Positions 36,501-50,030 of a DNA stretch of 64,000 nucleotides are shown here, in pieces. A model generated the notes under the pieces. It made no database searches. It saw only the letters and a program-made list of their open reading frames with translations, and was not told where the DNA came from. The DNA is from Ifrita kowaldi (Eukaryota; Chordata; Aves; Passeriformes; Cinclosomatidae), in assembly GCA_013398055.1 (NCBI GenBank), contig VZRS01015024.1, positions 429,631 through 493,630 on the forward strand, read 5' to 3'. The translations under genes were made by a program, and so were the position numbers. How positions within the stretch are numbered: position 1 is the first letter of the stretch; every line of letters starts with the position of its first letter.

Positions 36501-37898
36501 ACTACAACTTCACATTATAGGTCAAATCTCAAGATAGCACCCATTGTATCAGAAGAAGCACAGAGGAAACTACAGATGAAATGAAAAAAAATAGAAATCC
36601 TTGTAATTACTCCATTACTTTAGCAGAATGGTCACTGTACTGCAGATGGGATGAATGCCATTTTCCACAAAAACGAAGCCTTCCCACCACTTAGCTCTGC
36701 CTGAACTAAGCAAAAAGTTAAGTAAGCATTCTTGATTTACCTTTTTAGAGAAACTGATCCAACCTAAACAGTCCCCTTTCCACTGGGTGGGGTTTTGCCA
36801 AAAGGGAGACAAATGTCTCAATCCCAAGATTTCCTGCAAATGTTAACTTCCACTGACATTCTTTCAGCCCTCTAATCCACACTGCCCTCTCCAAGCAGTC
36901 ACTTCCCCTTCACAGGAAACTAAATGAGAGGAAGCTCAATGTAAATTGGATGCCAGCATTCCCATCCCAGCCAGGCACTTGAAGCCAGCTCTGGAAATGT
37001 ATGGCCTTAATATATCCTTGTCACATGCTATGAGCCAAGCTCTACATCAAGAGGTTATTTTAATGCTAGTGCAGATACTGATTTCTACCCAGAAATCTGG
37101 AATGTGTGGAACCAGCTCCTGCAGCTCCAAACTGCTCCTGTGGCTGAAACAGAGACAAGACCCACGATAATGTCTGATAACCACCAACTCACGAGGTCTC
37201 ACCACCAAGATAAATAACACGGGGAGAAACCGAGAGCTGAGTGGCTGCCATCAGACATGGAAACACAGCCCTAGGGGAACTACAGTTATAAATAAACAGC
37301 TCAGGAATAGTCATGGCTGAAGACACACAGAAAACCCTTCAGAAGTTACTCCTGAACATGAATAATAATTAGCTTGGGACATCTTAGTCTCAGGTCAATG
37401 ATTAATATTTTTAATGCCAGAAAATGCCCTAAGCCCCTTGCATTTGAAGCGCTAGATACATTCCATGTTCAGAGATTAAAATGGAAGACTGATCAGTGCT
37501 CAGCCTGACCTGCTGCAGACAGAAAAGTAGCTTTTAAATAGGTTTATTTGTATCAGAATATTCCAGCTATTCTTACAAAATGCATACATCAACGTTGTGT
37601 GAATATATCCACATATAAGAATATTGTAAAAGTTACAAGGTTTGTCCCAGATCAACATAACAGATATGTTTCAAACATACAAGAGAAAACACAGGATGTT
37701 GCAAACCAAGCTCTTCTACTGTCTTAGATAAGCAAACAGGGCTTGAGGAAGCTTCCTTGCTGCCTCTGCTGCCAGAGCCTCCCAAACAAATAAGAAGTAA
37801 TGCACATTCATTAATAACTACTGCATAGAGAACTTTAAAAGAAATATGATTAAAGATGCAGTCAGATATATATATTTTTCACATATTCAAATAATTGC

Positions 37899-38016
37899 AG
37901 GGGGTTGGTGTTTTTGTTTGTTTGGTTTTGGTGGGTTTTTTTTTGTTTGTTTTGGTTTTTTTGTTGTTTTGTTATGATTGTTTTTGTTTTGGTTGGTTGG
38001 TTTTTGTATGTTTTCT
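37899..38016 (+). repeat. long G/T-rich low-complexity tract
   Basis: About 115 bp composed almost wholly of T and G on the plus strand (GGGGGTTGGTGTTTTTG, repeated TTTTGTTTG and TTGGTTGG units). In the BICC1 transcript this becomes AC-rich (AACCAACC, AAACAAAC). Open frames across it are artefacts of composition. Confidence 0.85.
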
Positions 38017-41000
38017 TTTTCAGAAAAGAAATAAACTACTACTGTTTCCAAATACCTGTACTGAAAGATCAACTGTTTTTAAAGGATGGTTTCACCACAT
38101 CATGCTCCCAAAATGGCCTCAGTAACTCCTGAGGTGCTAATTATTTAATAAAATTAGAAGCTACAGTTTAAACATGTTACATGTAAGGACAGGAAGGAAA
38201 ACAAAGAAAAAAACCCACCAGTCTTCCTTTATACTCCTAAGCTCCTAATAAGTATGAAACATTTGTCCAGTTGCAACTTCACAACTCCAAGCACACTTAC
38301 GTCTCCTTCAGGGAATAACAGAGTCTGCAGTCAAGAGAAACATGAGCACTTAAATACACATTTTGCCTAAATCCAGAGACATCTTAAAAAGCCCCAAGTA
38401 TCTGCAACTGGGCAAATGCATACAAGCACCACTTCTGTTTGCTTAAAAAAGGTACAAAAGAAACCCAAAACACAAAACAAAACAATGTCAAACACCTGGG
38501 GACAGTAAAACACACAAGTTACAGCTAGCTGGTATTATTTTGTGCTTCTCACAAAATCCAGCTCTGCAAATGAACTCTAAAAGCCAGGAAAGCCAGAGCT
38601 GAGGAGCCCCTGCAGGCATACTCCCAAAGCCCATGACTAACATGTACACACGGAATAACACTGAAATGAAGAGCTTGGATGTGACCTGGAGTCAGGCACT
38701 TGTGCAGAGCACCACGAGTGCATCATTTCCAGTCACTACCTTCTGCACATGCAGTCCCACGGCAGCCCAGGAACTCCACCCAAATGCCACTAAGGCCACG
38801 GTCTTCACCTATCACCCACCCTACTGCTCGCAGTGCCTTGAGAAGGCTACAGACACACTCTTGTCCTCAGAAGTTTCACAATGAAAGATTACCCTCAGTG
38901 CCAAGAATCCCAAGTGTTTAAAAAAAAGAATAAAACCCAGCTTGATGATGACAGAGCTAAAAGCAAACCAAAATGATGCATTAGATTCCTCTCTGTCCAC
39001 ACGGCCGACCCTCACCTGTTTTGGATTACAAACTCTTCAGGAGAGAGACTCACCACCTTCTTACACTTGATAGAGGAGTGCCATGAGTATCCACAGTGCT
39101 ACACGAATTATCTGTTCCCTGGAACAATGTCCTGGCTTTGCTGGGGAAAGGACCTTGCTCCCTATGAGGCGTGAACCAGATGTTATGGAACTTGGTGGAA
39201 AAAAACCACCATCAACCAAAAATGGGCTTTGGATCAAGAACATGTAATAACTTCATATTATGTATTCCTCTCACAGAATAAATTAGAACAACAATTTAGA
39301 GAGCAAGGTCCACAAGGATCTTTTACATAAATAGTATGTAACACAACAGCAAAGCAATCCATGTTTATTTAGGATTACCTGTCACTGAACTGCAGATCCG
39401 AGAGCTCTACAGAGAAAACAATGCAGCTATTTACTTATTTCTTGCTAAATTATTAGTAGCTCCCAGTGGCTTTGAAAAATCCTCATTAGATGATGTTAGC
39501 TTTTCCCTCATCTGAAGCAGTACTAAAACTTAGAAATCTTAGAAGAAAGTATGGTAAAGTCTTCAGACTTTTAAAAATGACTCTACCAAAAGACATTTAT
39601 CTACTTTTGTCTTGAATGCAGGACCAGAGGAAGGGACACTTCATCACCAGATCTTCCCTGCCACAACAGGGCAGAAACACTAGCTGAATTTCACCAAGAA
39701 TTGGGGCTTATCCTGCAACTCCACCAGCAACTGTGCTTGTTTCTGCTAAAATGCTCAATGAAATAATGCATTTTGACATTTACATTGTTATTAAACTCTG
39801 AAAGTTGATAGGAACAGTTCACATCCACTGAGATTCTGCATGATTATGAAAATCCAAGTAAGACTGCTTTCTCACATGTTTCAAGACCAGCAAAAGACTG
39901 CTTAGCACTAAACCCCTATATTAACTTCCTTTAAAAACTTCTCTGCAGCTTAACAATCCAGGCTGAGCCCCTGCCAACCCCCCAGTCCCAGCCTCCTCTC
40001 TCCATCCTCCTGGTCTGCATGCCCTGACATATGGAATCACCTTTCCAAATTTTTGCCTTGTCATTTGTCATTTCAACATTCATATGAAAACTTCTTGCAC
40101 CTCACACACACTTCCACCCAAGAGCTAACCTCAGCACACTGAGGGGAGTTCATCAGAATACACCAAACATGGCATTATTTGTGCAAAGAATACCCTCAGG
40201 TTCTACATGTGCCCCTTCAAGGATGCACTTCCCCCTCCCTGTTCCACTCAAAATCCTGCCAATAATGTCCTGAAGTCTCACTTTCAGAACTGCTTTACAA
40301 AATGCCTTTGCTGCAGCTTTGAGTTCATACTGAGTTTCTGAAAGTGTCCTGCTGCCTTAGTTTGCAATGTGTTTCCAATGCTACAAATCACTTTCTTCCT
40401 CACTGCACCAACCTGAAACACATGAAACGAGTCTTCATTTTACCTCCACATACTCTGCCTTATTCACTTCACATGAGAAAGGAAAAGTTTAACTCTGATT
40501 AAAGGAAATTGCACAGACAGAGACGGTGAGTAAGCTATGAGCAACTGTCCAAAGATTTCTTCCAACAAAAGAGAACTCAAAGGAGATAGTTTCCATCTGG
40601 TTTTATTAGCTGTAGTATTGTGTGTATGTGCTTAGAAACTCCAGAAATCTACACTGTGGAGTTGCTGATACTGTAAGAAGAATGCCAGTTAAAATGAAGC
40701 AGCTTTAACCCTTTGCAGCACCCACACTGTGCCTATATAATAATTATGCACAAATATGACAAGATCTAAATGCCAAGATAAACACCTGGATCAGTGTGGA
40801 TAAGTAGTGCACTCATTCAAATCCTTGAAGTTTAGCTTTCCTATGAAATTCAGCACAGTATTTTCTGCTATTGCACTAATAACTATGTAATTGTAAGGTA
40901 CATCACATCTACAGCAAATAATCAAGTAATCAAATACATGCATCAGATAGATAAGCCACTCAAGAATATTTTATCCACATCTTTAAGAATTATGGGCAGA

Positions 41001-42199
41001 TTTATTCAAGTGAGAGAAAACACTGTGGAAAAATGAATAATTTGCAGAATGAAGCACAGGCTACTATGGCTTAGCTTTGTTTCAGCAAGTAAAAAAACCC
41101 CAAGCATTTTGATAAAATCCTAAGGAGGAACTATTAACACATTCTCCCATGTGCACACCAATATCAGACAGATAAGCACAAGCACCACGTTTGGAAAAAC
41201 AACTCTCATTGTCAGTCAAGAGCAACATAAATCTGAAAACCCAAACATTTTGGCAGCATATATACTCCTCCTCACCAGCCTTTATCAAGGCATCCCACAG
41301 TCACATGCAGGGTACAGCAACCTTTCACATCTTCCTGTTTGGAAGTACCACTTAAAATTATAAGGAAAATAGGAAAAATACAGCAAACTACTTCAATGGA
41401 CAAGTCAAAAAGGAGTTTCAAGGTATTTCAGCATAGAGCATCCAAGTTTACACTGTCTTCTCTGTACTAAAGACAAAACAGCTCATCATTTCTATTAGCC
41501 TGCAGCACACAGATTTTCATTAACATAACTCATAAATAATGTTCTTTATGCTGTTCTTGAAAAAAAAAAAGACCAAAAAAACCCCCAATACCATGCTGCT
41601 TTTTAAAAATAATTTTGAATAATTACTCTTGACCATGTTTCTCTTTGTACTTTAGCTGCTGCAGGACCACTTTTTCCAGTCCTTCCGTGCCTCTGTCCAA
41701 CCACAAACTTTGTTGAATCATTTTGTGGATTGTGCATTTCTTTCTTAAAAGGCCTTTGCATTTCTCAACCAAATATTTATGCTTTCAACAATATCACAAT
41801 AAGTTGCAAGCCAGTTTTTTAGAAACAGGATGAAGCACTTATCCACAGACAAAATCCTTATGACCACCTCACAACATCTTCTGGGCTAACCCCCACTATT
41901 AAGCATTACAAATGTTCATCATGCATGTTTTAACATTTTCAGTTAAAGAATTGCTAAAACTCTTAAATTGTTTTTCTGCATGGATAACAGTAGCATACAT
42001 CAAAGAGAACCCGTTTCTCATCTCATTCCATGCGTGGCTGGTGGCAAGGGGACACTTCAAATGACAAAATCATTTTTTAAAATTTGATCAATACAGTGGA
42101 AACTGCACATGAAGTTTAATTAGTTGATCGCATGCATGAGCAATAGGTATTTCTTTTTCCTCTAGTCAGGTGCTGTTACAGAACTGAAATATTTCTTAC

Positions 42200-42246
42200 C
42201 TTCTGAAAAAAGTCTTCCCCACTTTTCCCTTTGCCCTCTGCAGCAG
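42200..42246 (-). CDS. BICC1: BICC1 exon 2: start of the first KH domain
   Basis: A 47-nt exon that begins with the last two bases (CT) of a split Ala codon and reads AAEGKGKSGEDFFQK. It is phase 1 on entry and phase 0 on exit. The acceptor is CCTGCTTTTGTTTTGCAG, with a plausible branch sequence AGTAAC about 30 nt upstream. The donor is CAGAAG|GTAAG. It holds the Gly-rich loop region of the N-terminal KH domain (GKGKSG; human has GKGRSG from memory) and the start of its second helix. A second AG 9 nt inside the exon (CTGCTGCAG) could serve as an alternative acceptor that removes three residues. The upstream exon carrying the start codon and the DRKKLEAML segment is not in the window. Confidence 0.93.
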
Positions 42247-44079
42247 CTGCAAAACAAAAGCAGGATCTGGTTACTAAATATGCAAGAGAAAATTTGCAGG
42301 CTTACATATAGAAATCCTCAGTGAGTACACACTACTGTAAAATAACAACTCTGGATAATTTTTTCTCATGCAGTAAACATTTGTCAACAGCTGAGTAATA
42401 CCCAGACGAACCTTTTACAAGTCACTTTCCATGGCTGAGGTCCGAACAGTTTGTATTTGTGCACTGGAGCTCTAACACGCTGATACATATTTTAGTTACA
42501 AAATACACATGGTCTAAGGGTAACAATTTAGTCACACTGAATACTTTGCCCTCCAATTCTACCAACAGCAGGATCAAAAGGAAGCTAGGCGGGCATAAGA
42601 CTTGCTGTATCAAATATCACATTATGCAGGGATCTCAAGAGCAAGACCTGGATTATCTCCCATTTGTATTTAAGCCCCTAACTGTAAGTTTAGTTACTGC
42701 AAATTACTGCAGTTGAAATGATACTACTGTTTGCATATAGCTTGCATATGTTGTAGTTCAGCTGTGTTGAACTAGCAACCAGTTCAAAACACAGTAGCTC
42801 AAACTGATTATGAAGAGGATAATTTCCTTTTCCCTGGAGAATGGGATACCTTCAAAAAGAACTCCAAATGGGAAAAAAGTTTCCTGAATAGTACAGGATT
42901 ACCGAAGCAACTTATACTTCTGATTTTTCTGTACTTCTCATGTACAAAACAGACCCCTTGAGCTCACCCCATCACCCTGGTTTCAAAGCTACGCTTCAAC
43001 TACTTAGCTCTGCCCACTCCTTCAAGTACATAAGCAATTCCCAACTCTTAAGAAACTGTTACCTCAGCTAATGCAATGTAATAGCAAATGCAAGTGAGCA
43101 GATACAGGCTGGAGGCACGAGATGACTTCTCCTAGCCCAGAGGAAGCACTGCCACTACATCTGAAACAGGCTTCTCAAAATCTCAGTAACAACACTTAAA
43201 TACCACGGAGAAAGAGCACACTAGCAAGTTTTATCTAAGACAGTTCAGAAGTTCATGATTCAGCTCCAGTGCCACTAGAGCAGAGGCAGGGAATGACGCC
43301 CGTCAGGCGCTCATCTTGCTGCAGAGCAATTCCAGACTCCCTGGTTCCACAAGTCTGAGCAAACAAAGCCTTCAAAACCCATAGGTGCCTGTATGAGAAG
43401 AGCACACTGGTACATATTTCACCAGAACAAGGTTTTCTGGAAGCAGAGAAAACAGTCAGGGAAGATTTGTTTTCCAGATTTACAAGCTACTGATACGAGC
43501 AGGAAAAACACAACTTCCTTGAAGCAGCCCCTTGATAGGTGCATGTTTCTTGACATGTTTTCCATTAACTCAGGAATAGCTACAAAACGCTTTTGGGAAG
43601 TGAGGAGTACCACCACTCTATTTCAAGTGGAACACGGGACCAACATGCTTTTAATCAGAGGGTACAGGAGATAAATTGGAGATGAGAACGTGACAGATGT
43701 GTGGCTGGAGTTGCAGTTTTGAGAATAGACAGATTTTGATCCAGCTGCAAATGCACGATTCCCAAACTGAATACAAACAAGAGATGGCTTAAGATAATAG
43801 CAGTGATGCTCTGCAGGGCATTAAAGCAGAATGCTGACAAAGCAGATTCCAAGCTTTTTATTGTAGGTTTATTTTTAATACGAATCATTCTGGTGAGCTG
43901 ATTTACAGCTTGGCCGCACCAACAACTGATGGCAAAACAGATAGAATCCAACAAGCACGGACAAAGTGGGAAAGAAGAGGGAATGAAAACATCCCAAAAT
44001 GGGTTCACAGGAAAAAAAAAACCACAACAGTAGAGACAATAGGAAAGTTGGAGCAAATTGCACTTCAGAAAAATCTTTA

Positions 44080-44092
44080 GTTAATAACTAAT
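44080..44092 (+). promoter_or_regulatory. HNF1-like motif
   Basis: GTTAATAACTAAT matches 10 of the 12 specified positions of the HNF1 consensus GTTAATNATTAAC, with mismatches at positions 9 and 13. BICC1 is expressed in kidney tubules, where HNF1B is a key activator. A single motif is expected by chance in a sequence this AT-rich, so this is only suggestive. Confidence 0.2.
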
Positions 44093-47000
44093 AGGTTTAG
44101 TTATTCTTGTTACATCAAACTATAAAGATACAGTCTTTCATTAGAGCTTTTCGGCACAGAAGATGCTTTATGATAACCCATTTGCCACGTCTATGATACC
44201 TAGGAAAAGGCAGGGAAGACTGTATGGTGGTTTTTGGAAAGACACTGAAGCTGAAGGTCTGTACCTCAAAACAGTTCTTCACATGGTAAGAGAGATACTG
44301 CAATCTGTTGGTATTTTGTCACTTTCGTGTCCAAGATGCAGTATTATTTAACCCAGGAATGCCTCTGATCATACCTCATTTTTCTATATTAATCTAGTCA
44401 TTACCATCTCCACTATGCACTGAATTAATAAAGAAAACATGCTGAGAATTGTGGCTTAAAGTATTGTGTTACACATACAATGATATATTTCACTATAAAA
44501 GGAAAAAAATGCCTAAAGCCTTGAAGATAAACTACATGAATCAATGTATTATGCTTCCTTTCAGGTCAGCTATTTTCCAGCTATTGCCTCCCTTTTCCCT
44601 CCTTTCTCTTACGATATAATTCTTGGTACCAATTACCTACTCACTCTTTCATTTTACTTCCTAAATTTCCTCTTGTTTTTATGAGGAGCAATTACACTTA
44701 AGAGAATTTACATTCTATCAGCAGTTCATGAATTTTGTGATGCTACCCACAATCACCTACATCTGCATCTATGTTTATTCCCAAACTAAGTACCTATATT
44801 TAAGAAAGCTTCCAACATCTGTCTGAAATGTTTATGATTCCTGTGAAATTACCTTGAAGCCTTTCTGCTCTCCAAAGTAGGTAAGACAGTCCTAGCACTC
44901 CTGAAAACAGCAGGAATAGCCAAAACCAAGAGGAATTTTACCCATCTCTTTTATAACTGAAAGGCTAAATAGAGTCTGTTAAAGCAAGACAAAAACAGCA
45001 TCTTTTGCAGGGAAATGGGCAAGAGAAGCATTCCAGAATTAGGAAATGTATGCAGAAGCCATTAAAATGCAAACCATTTACAGTGTTCTCTACAAGCACA
45101 TGCAATTTAGAAAGTCATTGAGGTTTACCTCAAATCAGATAAACTGAGATAAAAGCAAACTTGAATTCGTGTTTAGGAAAAAAATCTCCTAGGTCATCAC
45201 ATCCCAAGATCAACTTTTCTAAACAAATCTTGAGAGTATTAACCCCAACCCTCAAAATAAACTACAGCTTTGAAATATCATATTAAGAAGCTCACGATAT
45301 TTACATGTGACAGTGCACTCTGGCAAATTATTTTTGTAATCTTAATGATAATAATTAGAGTTTTAGTACAAAACCAAGAGTTATTCAAAAAGCAGTAATT
45401 TTTCAACTTCCCAAACCCCCAAGACAACAAGCCTTTGTGGGAGGCTGAGGGGGCCAGCAGGGCTGTACCTGTGCTGCATGGAAGGCACAATAGAACCCAT
45501 CTCTACTAAACTTAAAATAAGCTTTCAGATTTTAAAGGACAAAGTTTCACATTTTCTGAAATGAATGAATTCAAAATACTACACCAGTAACAAACAACAC
45601 AGAGGAGTGACATTACTGCCTGGCACGTGCCTTAGGAGACCACTCCACCCTTCTGCCAGTGGTCCCTGTCCCCAAAGCAGGTTTGAGAGAAACCACAAAC
45701 CAAATGCTAATTAATCCAGTTGTACCTGACCTCTGACTGACAAATTGTTTCATTTCTGCCAACTCAGGAAATATTGTTTTCTAAGAAAACAGAATTTACT
45801 TTATGGTATTAAATAATCACTTAACCAACCCTCACAAAAACTAGGATTACTTTTACACAAGATGGCTACATTGGTTTCAGAAATACAGATGAAACCTATG
45901 TAAATGTGCATAACAAGCATTTTATATTTTAAGCTATACTCTGTTTATTGTAATTTCTTCCATACCATGAAATATTTTATATTAGATTTTTGCTTTTCAA
46001 GACATATTGGATTGCTGAGGTTTCATCCAATACAAATATAAAACAGTTGAAACAGGTGTTAACTGTTATGGTACCCATGAAGTGCACCATTTGTCTACTT
46101 AATCATCAAATCATAAAAAGGCCCAATTGTAATTTCTTCTAGGTTCATGTGGAAAAAATGAATTTGAGCTTTCACTTCAAATGTTATTTTAATTATTAAA
46201 AAAGTTATTGCAATACAGGTCATATTTTACAGGAACAGAACCCAAGATACAGTGATTAAGTCAAGTCTTTAAATGAATTACCGTAACTTTGCTGATCTCA
46301 CACAGCAGTTTTGTGTCTTATCTTCCAAACTCTTGAAGTTGTTATCAAAAACTCAATGTAATACATGTTGGTGACTTTGCCTTTACATTGAATAGTGTCA
46401 AAACTTCTTCCTCTGTCTGCATTGAAAGATTAGACTTTTAAGAGAACAAAAAAGCATGTTCTGCTCTTCTGGTCTCAACTCTGAGGAAACAAAATCATTC
46501 CTTGCATCAAAATAATATTTAACATGACAGATAACTAAATATTATTTTCATATTATCAAGACAAATCAACATAAGAGGGTTTCAAGAAATTGTAGAATAA
46601 TATACCCGAAGGTAAGTGCTCAATTATCCTTTACTTTCCTATCCACTGAAGGAGAAATATTTCATAACACTTATGTCAAGAATGTCCTCATGTTATTTCA
46701 GTTTGATTTTTTTTGAAACTGCCATGGAGACATGCTGGTGTACCTAACAGTGTTGATTTTTATTTACTGCTAACTTTTTAAATGAAATGGACAGTTATTT
46801 ATTGAAAGCCCGAGCTACATCTCCAAAGTTACCAAGCTGCTGTCACACACAAAGAAATCCAACTAAAAACTTCTTTCATTGAACCAGAAACCACCTGACA
46901 AAAAGATTGTGTTTTCCTGTGCACCAAGGCAGACACTAACCCACACATGCTCTGAAAGCTTGCTTATATCAAGCCAAGATAAAGAATTCCACCCCCATGA

Positions 47001-49990
47001 CCACAGAGTTAAGCCAAATTGCTGAAAATATGCCTTTAGGAATAAAAAGATAGAGAGTACATTGTTAAAGAAAAAATTCTGACCTTAAATTGAGTTTGCT
47101 GAAATCCAAACAAAACAATTTTCCATTTTTCTTGTAATTGCAAAGCCAGTCTCACTTCCAGTTTTCAGCTTAGGAACTAAAAAGTCACAGAGACAACTCA
47201 GCTAAAATATACAGCCTGGCAAGAGAAGTAACAAGGCTTAAGCAAGAAATGTGCATGAAAAATCCAAATATTTGAGACTTAACTGGCTTTTCAATGAGGT
47301 TACGTATTCTTTTTACTTTGTTATTAACTATAGCAAACTTCATCAAATAACCTGCTACGCATAGCAATCTCACTATTTTGGGGCCTCATGTGGCTTCATG
47401 GAGTTTTCCAGAGTTGATGAACGAAAATCAGACATTCAAATTTTCTTTTATACAGAGCAATCTTCAGGTTTTGAGGATGCTCACTATAGACAGGTCAGGG
47501 TCAACTGGAGGTACCAGTAAAGGGGACCAAGCAAAGGGACCTGAAAAGCTCCAAAATTCTTGGGAAATTACTGGAACATTCAACAAACAAGAAAAAGAGC
47601 AAACTATACCTGTTTATACAACATGCTGACAAATAGTAATGACAAAGTCAGGACCTACGTGGTAACTGGAATATTACAGAAACTATCCAGTATCTACATA
47701 TTTTGTGACAAAAGGACTCTTGGGACTGAGGGTGAAAGCGTCAACTTTTATCAACAAGTCAAGTAAAAAATTTTAGAAGTTTAAACAAAAACATCCATGA
47801 TGCAAACTTAAAATGTTTCTAAGGGAGCATTGCCCCTCTGTTAGAGCAGCCAAAGAAGAACTGGAAGAATTTCAGCATGCTCAGTAAATGACAATAAACA
47901 GCCTGTCAAATATCTGGACAATTTTGGGTGGGTTCCACCGTATCTCCTCCTGCTAGTGGGAACTCAATACGCAACTGCTGAGCTATCCACAGAGAGGCCA
48001 GATGTGCTCCAGCAGCTGACAGACCAAACCAGTGCTGGGAACGAGGCAGGCTGAGCACAGGATGCTTTTCCCTGCTGCTGAAATACAGTGTCAGTGAGCC
48101 CCCTTGGCTGTCCAGGGTCCACGGCCCTTTCTGGACCCTCTGCCAGCTGGAGGAGGCTCTCTGGAGCAAGGTCTGTGTCATCAGAATGTGATTGTCAACA
48201 CAGACAGGTAACACGCCCATAATCTTCATTCTCCACTTAATATTATGCATATTCATTTATGAGAATACCAACTTTTCAACTCCCCTGAAGACTAAATTAA
48301 GATTAAATCATTGATACTAAAATTAAGATTGTTGGCAAATAACCGAAACCAATTTTACAACCAGCACTCATGACGCTTCACCCATCCATCATTTGTGATT
48401 AATAAAGAGAACAGCAACACAGAGAAAACGAGAAAGCTTAAAATAAACTACACTTGCTTCCATTAGCTCTGCATACAGAATGCAAAAAAAAAAAATCCCC
48501 AACACATGTACTCTAAGGGCCAAAAAGACACTAATTTTGAATCAAATATTACTAAAGATCTGCTCGTACTATTCATAGGGACTTGACAGATTTGGTGACT
48601 AAAAGCTAAGGGGAAAAACAAATAGAAAAGGAAAAAAAAAATAATTGGTTTATGCAGGAGGCAACTCACCTTGTCTATTCCACCATAAATATTTTTAGAG
48701 TTGCATAACTCTAAACCCAATAATTTAATACATAACAACTGTAAATTTTAGATATCTAACATATTTTTCTTATTTTGCAAAACAAATTCATCCCTAGGGA
48801 AAAAGCTGTCTGCCAAGACTCTGCATAGAAATAAGTCTGCTTGTTTATTTATTTTTAGAGACAAGTCACAGCTCGAAGGCAGGCTGTGAAGCTGGGGTTG
48901 CTTTGGGAGCCCCTTTTTCCTTGGTGGAAATCTCTCCTTTCAAAGGCACACATGGGTGCAGCTCATCCCCACAGGCACAGAACTCTTCCTGATGTGATGT
49001 GGAGCACAGCGAGCGCATGGCACGAGATTGAGGATTTTAATGAAGATAATGAAGTAACTGCTCTGCTTCCTGCCAGCCACTCCAGAACAAAGCCAGGAAA
49101 ACTGAGCAACTGTCAGCACTGTATTACCTGATTAAAACTACTCTATCAGCTGCCACTTGTTCACTGTTAGAGGCACGTCATATCTCCAGCTGGGTAAAAC
49201 ATTCCTGGAAGTCTCCTATGCCATCCTTCAGATGCACTCAAGGACTTCTGCTGCTTCCTACAGAAGATACGCCAGCTGATGAATCCAAACAAATTCTCAA
49301 AGCCCTTCTGAAGTCTTGATTTCCACGACTGACAGAGACTAAATCAATGACCCTGCTTCTGGGATCAGCAGAGGGCTTCTTGGAAATTGCTTAACTAATA
49401 AAATTCAACTGGAGTCAACAAGTAAAACAAAACCAAACAAAGCACAACTTCACTTAGGATTTCCTGAAAGCGTAAGGAGTCTCAAACGAACACAAGTTTT
49501 TCATTTCAAGTTTGTAACCACTTTGATGGTACTGTGAATGAGAATATCCATGCAAACAGCGTACCCAGCTGCCAGGTTGTGGGAAAGCGGATGAGAATTC
49601 CAGGAAAGAAAGACTTGTTAATTTTTCACCAAATAATTCCACTAGTATTACCAGATTTTTAATTACAAGCAACATTTTTCTTCCATTTTAATCAATGGAA
49701 CACAGCTTTTTGACACCTAAAAAACAGCCGAGTTGAACACCCTATTTCTAGGTCCTCTTAAGACAGAAAATTTCCATCTGTGTTACTGATAATCACTTTT
49801 TTACAAGTGAGCCTATCAAACAGTCAATTATGAGACAGCTTTGTTAAGATCCATTAGCATGAGTGAAACCTGATTAAAACCTTACATTAAGTACATTAAA
49901 GCACTGTAGCTCACCCCAGTATCTTTCCCAGTTTTGAGAAAAACATCTGTGAAAAAAAACTGGAGACAGTAATAAAAAGGGAAGAGAACA

Positions 49991-50030
49991 ATTCTGTGAC
50001 TTTCATAGACATTCTATGACTTTCATAAAG
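49991..50030. repeat. two tandem 20-bp units
   Basis: ATTCTGTGACTTTCATAGAC is followed directly by ATTCTATGACTTTCATAAAG. The units differ at three positions. It is a small local duplication without obvious function. Confidence 0.85.

Larger units (their letters stand above)
30021..42199 (-). other. BICC1: BICC1 intron 2 (12.2 kb)
   Basis: A large intron between donor CAGAAG|GTAAG (exon 2) and acceptor TTTTTAATAG (exon 3). It is mostly AT-rich unique sequence. Recognisable content: a hairpin (32520-32546), copy 2 of an unclassified dispersed repeat (33354-33515) and G/T-rich tracts (33897-33925, 37899-38016). Open frames do not exceed 83 codons and match nothing I know. No RNA gene is seen. 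Confidence 0.9.

Noticed and set aside
39061..39243. Sequence GTCCTGGCTTTGCTGGGG resembling the start of an avian endogenous-retrovirus LTR
   Set aside because: The similarity stops after a few bases. No LTR ends, polyadenylation signal or coding remnant follow.
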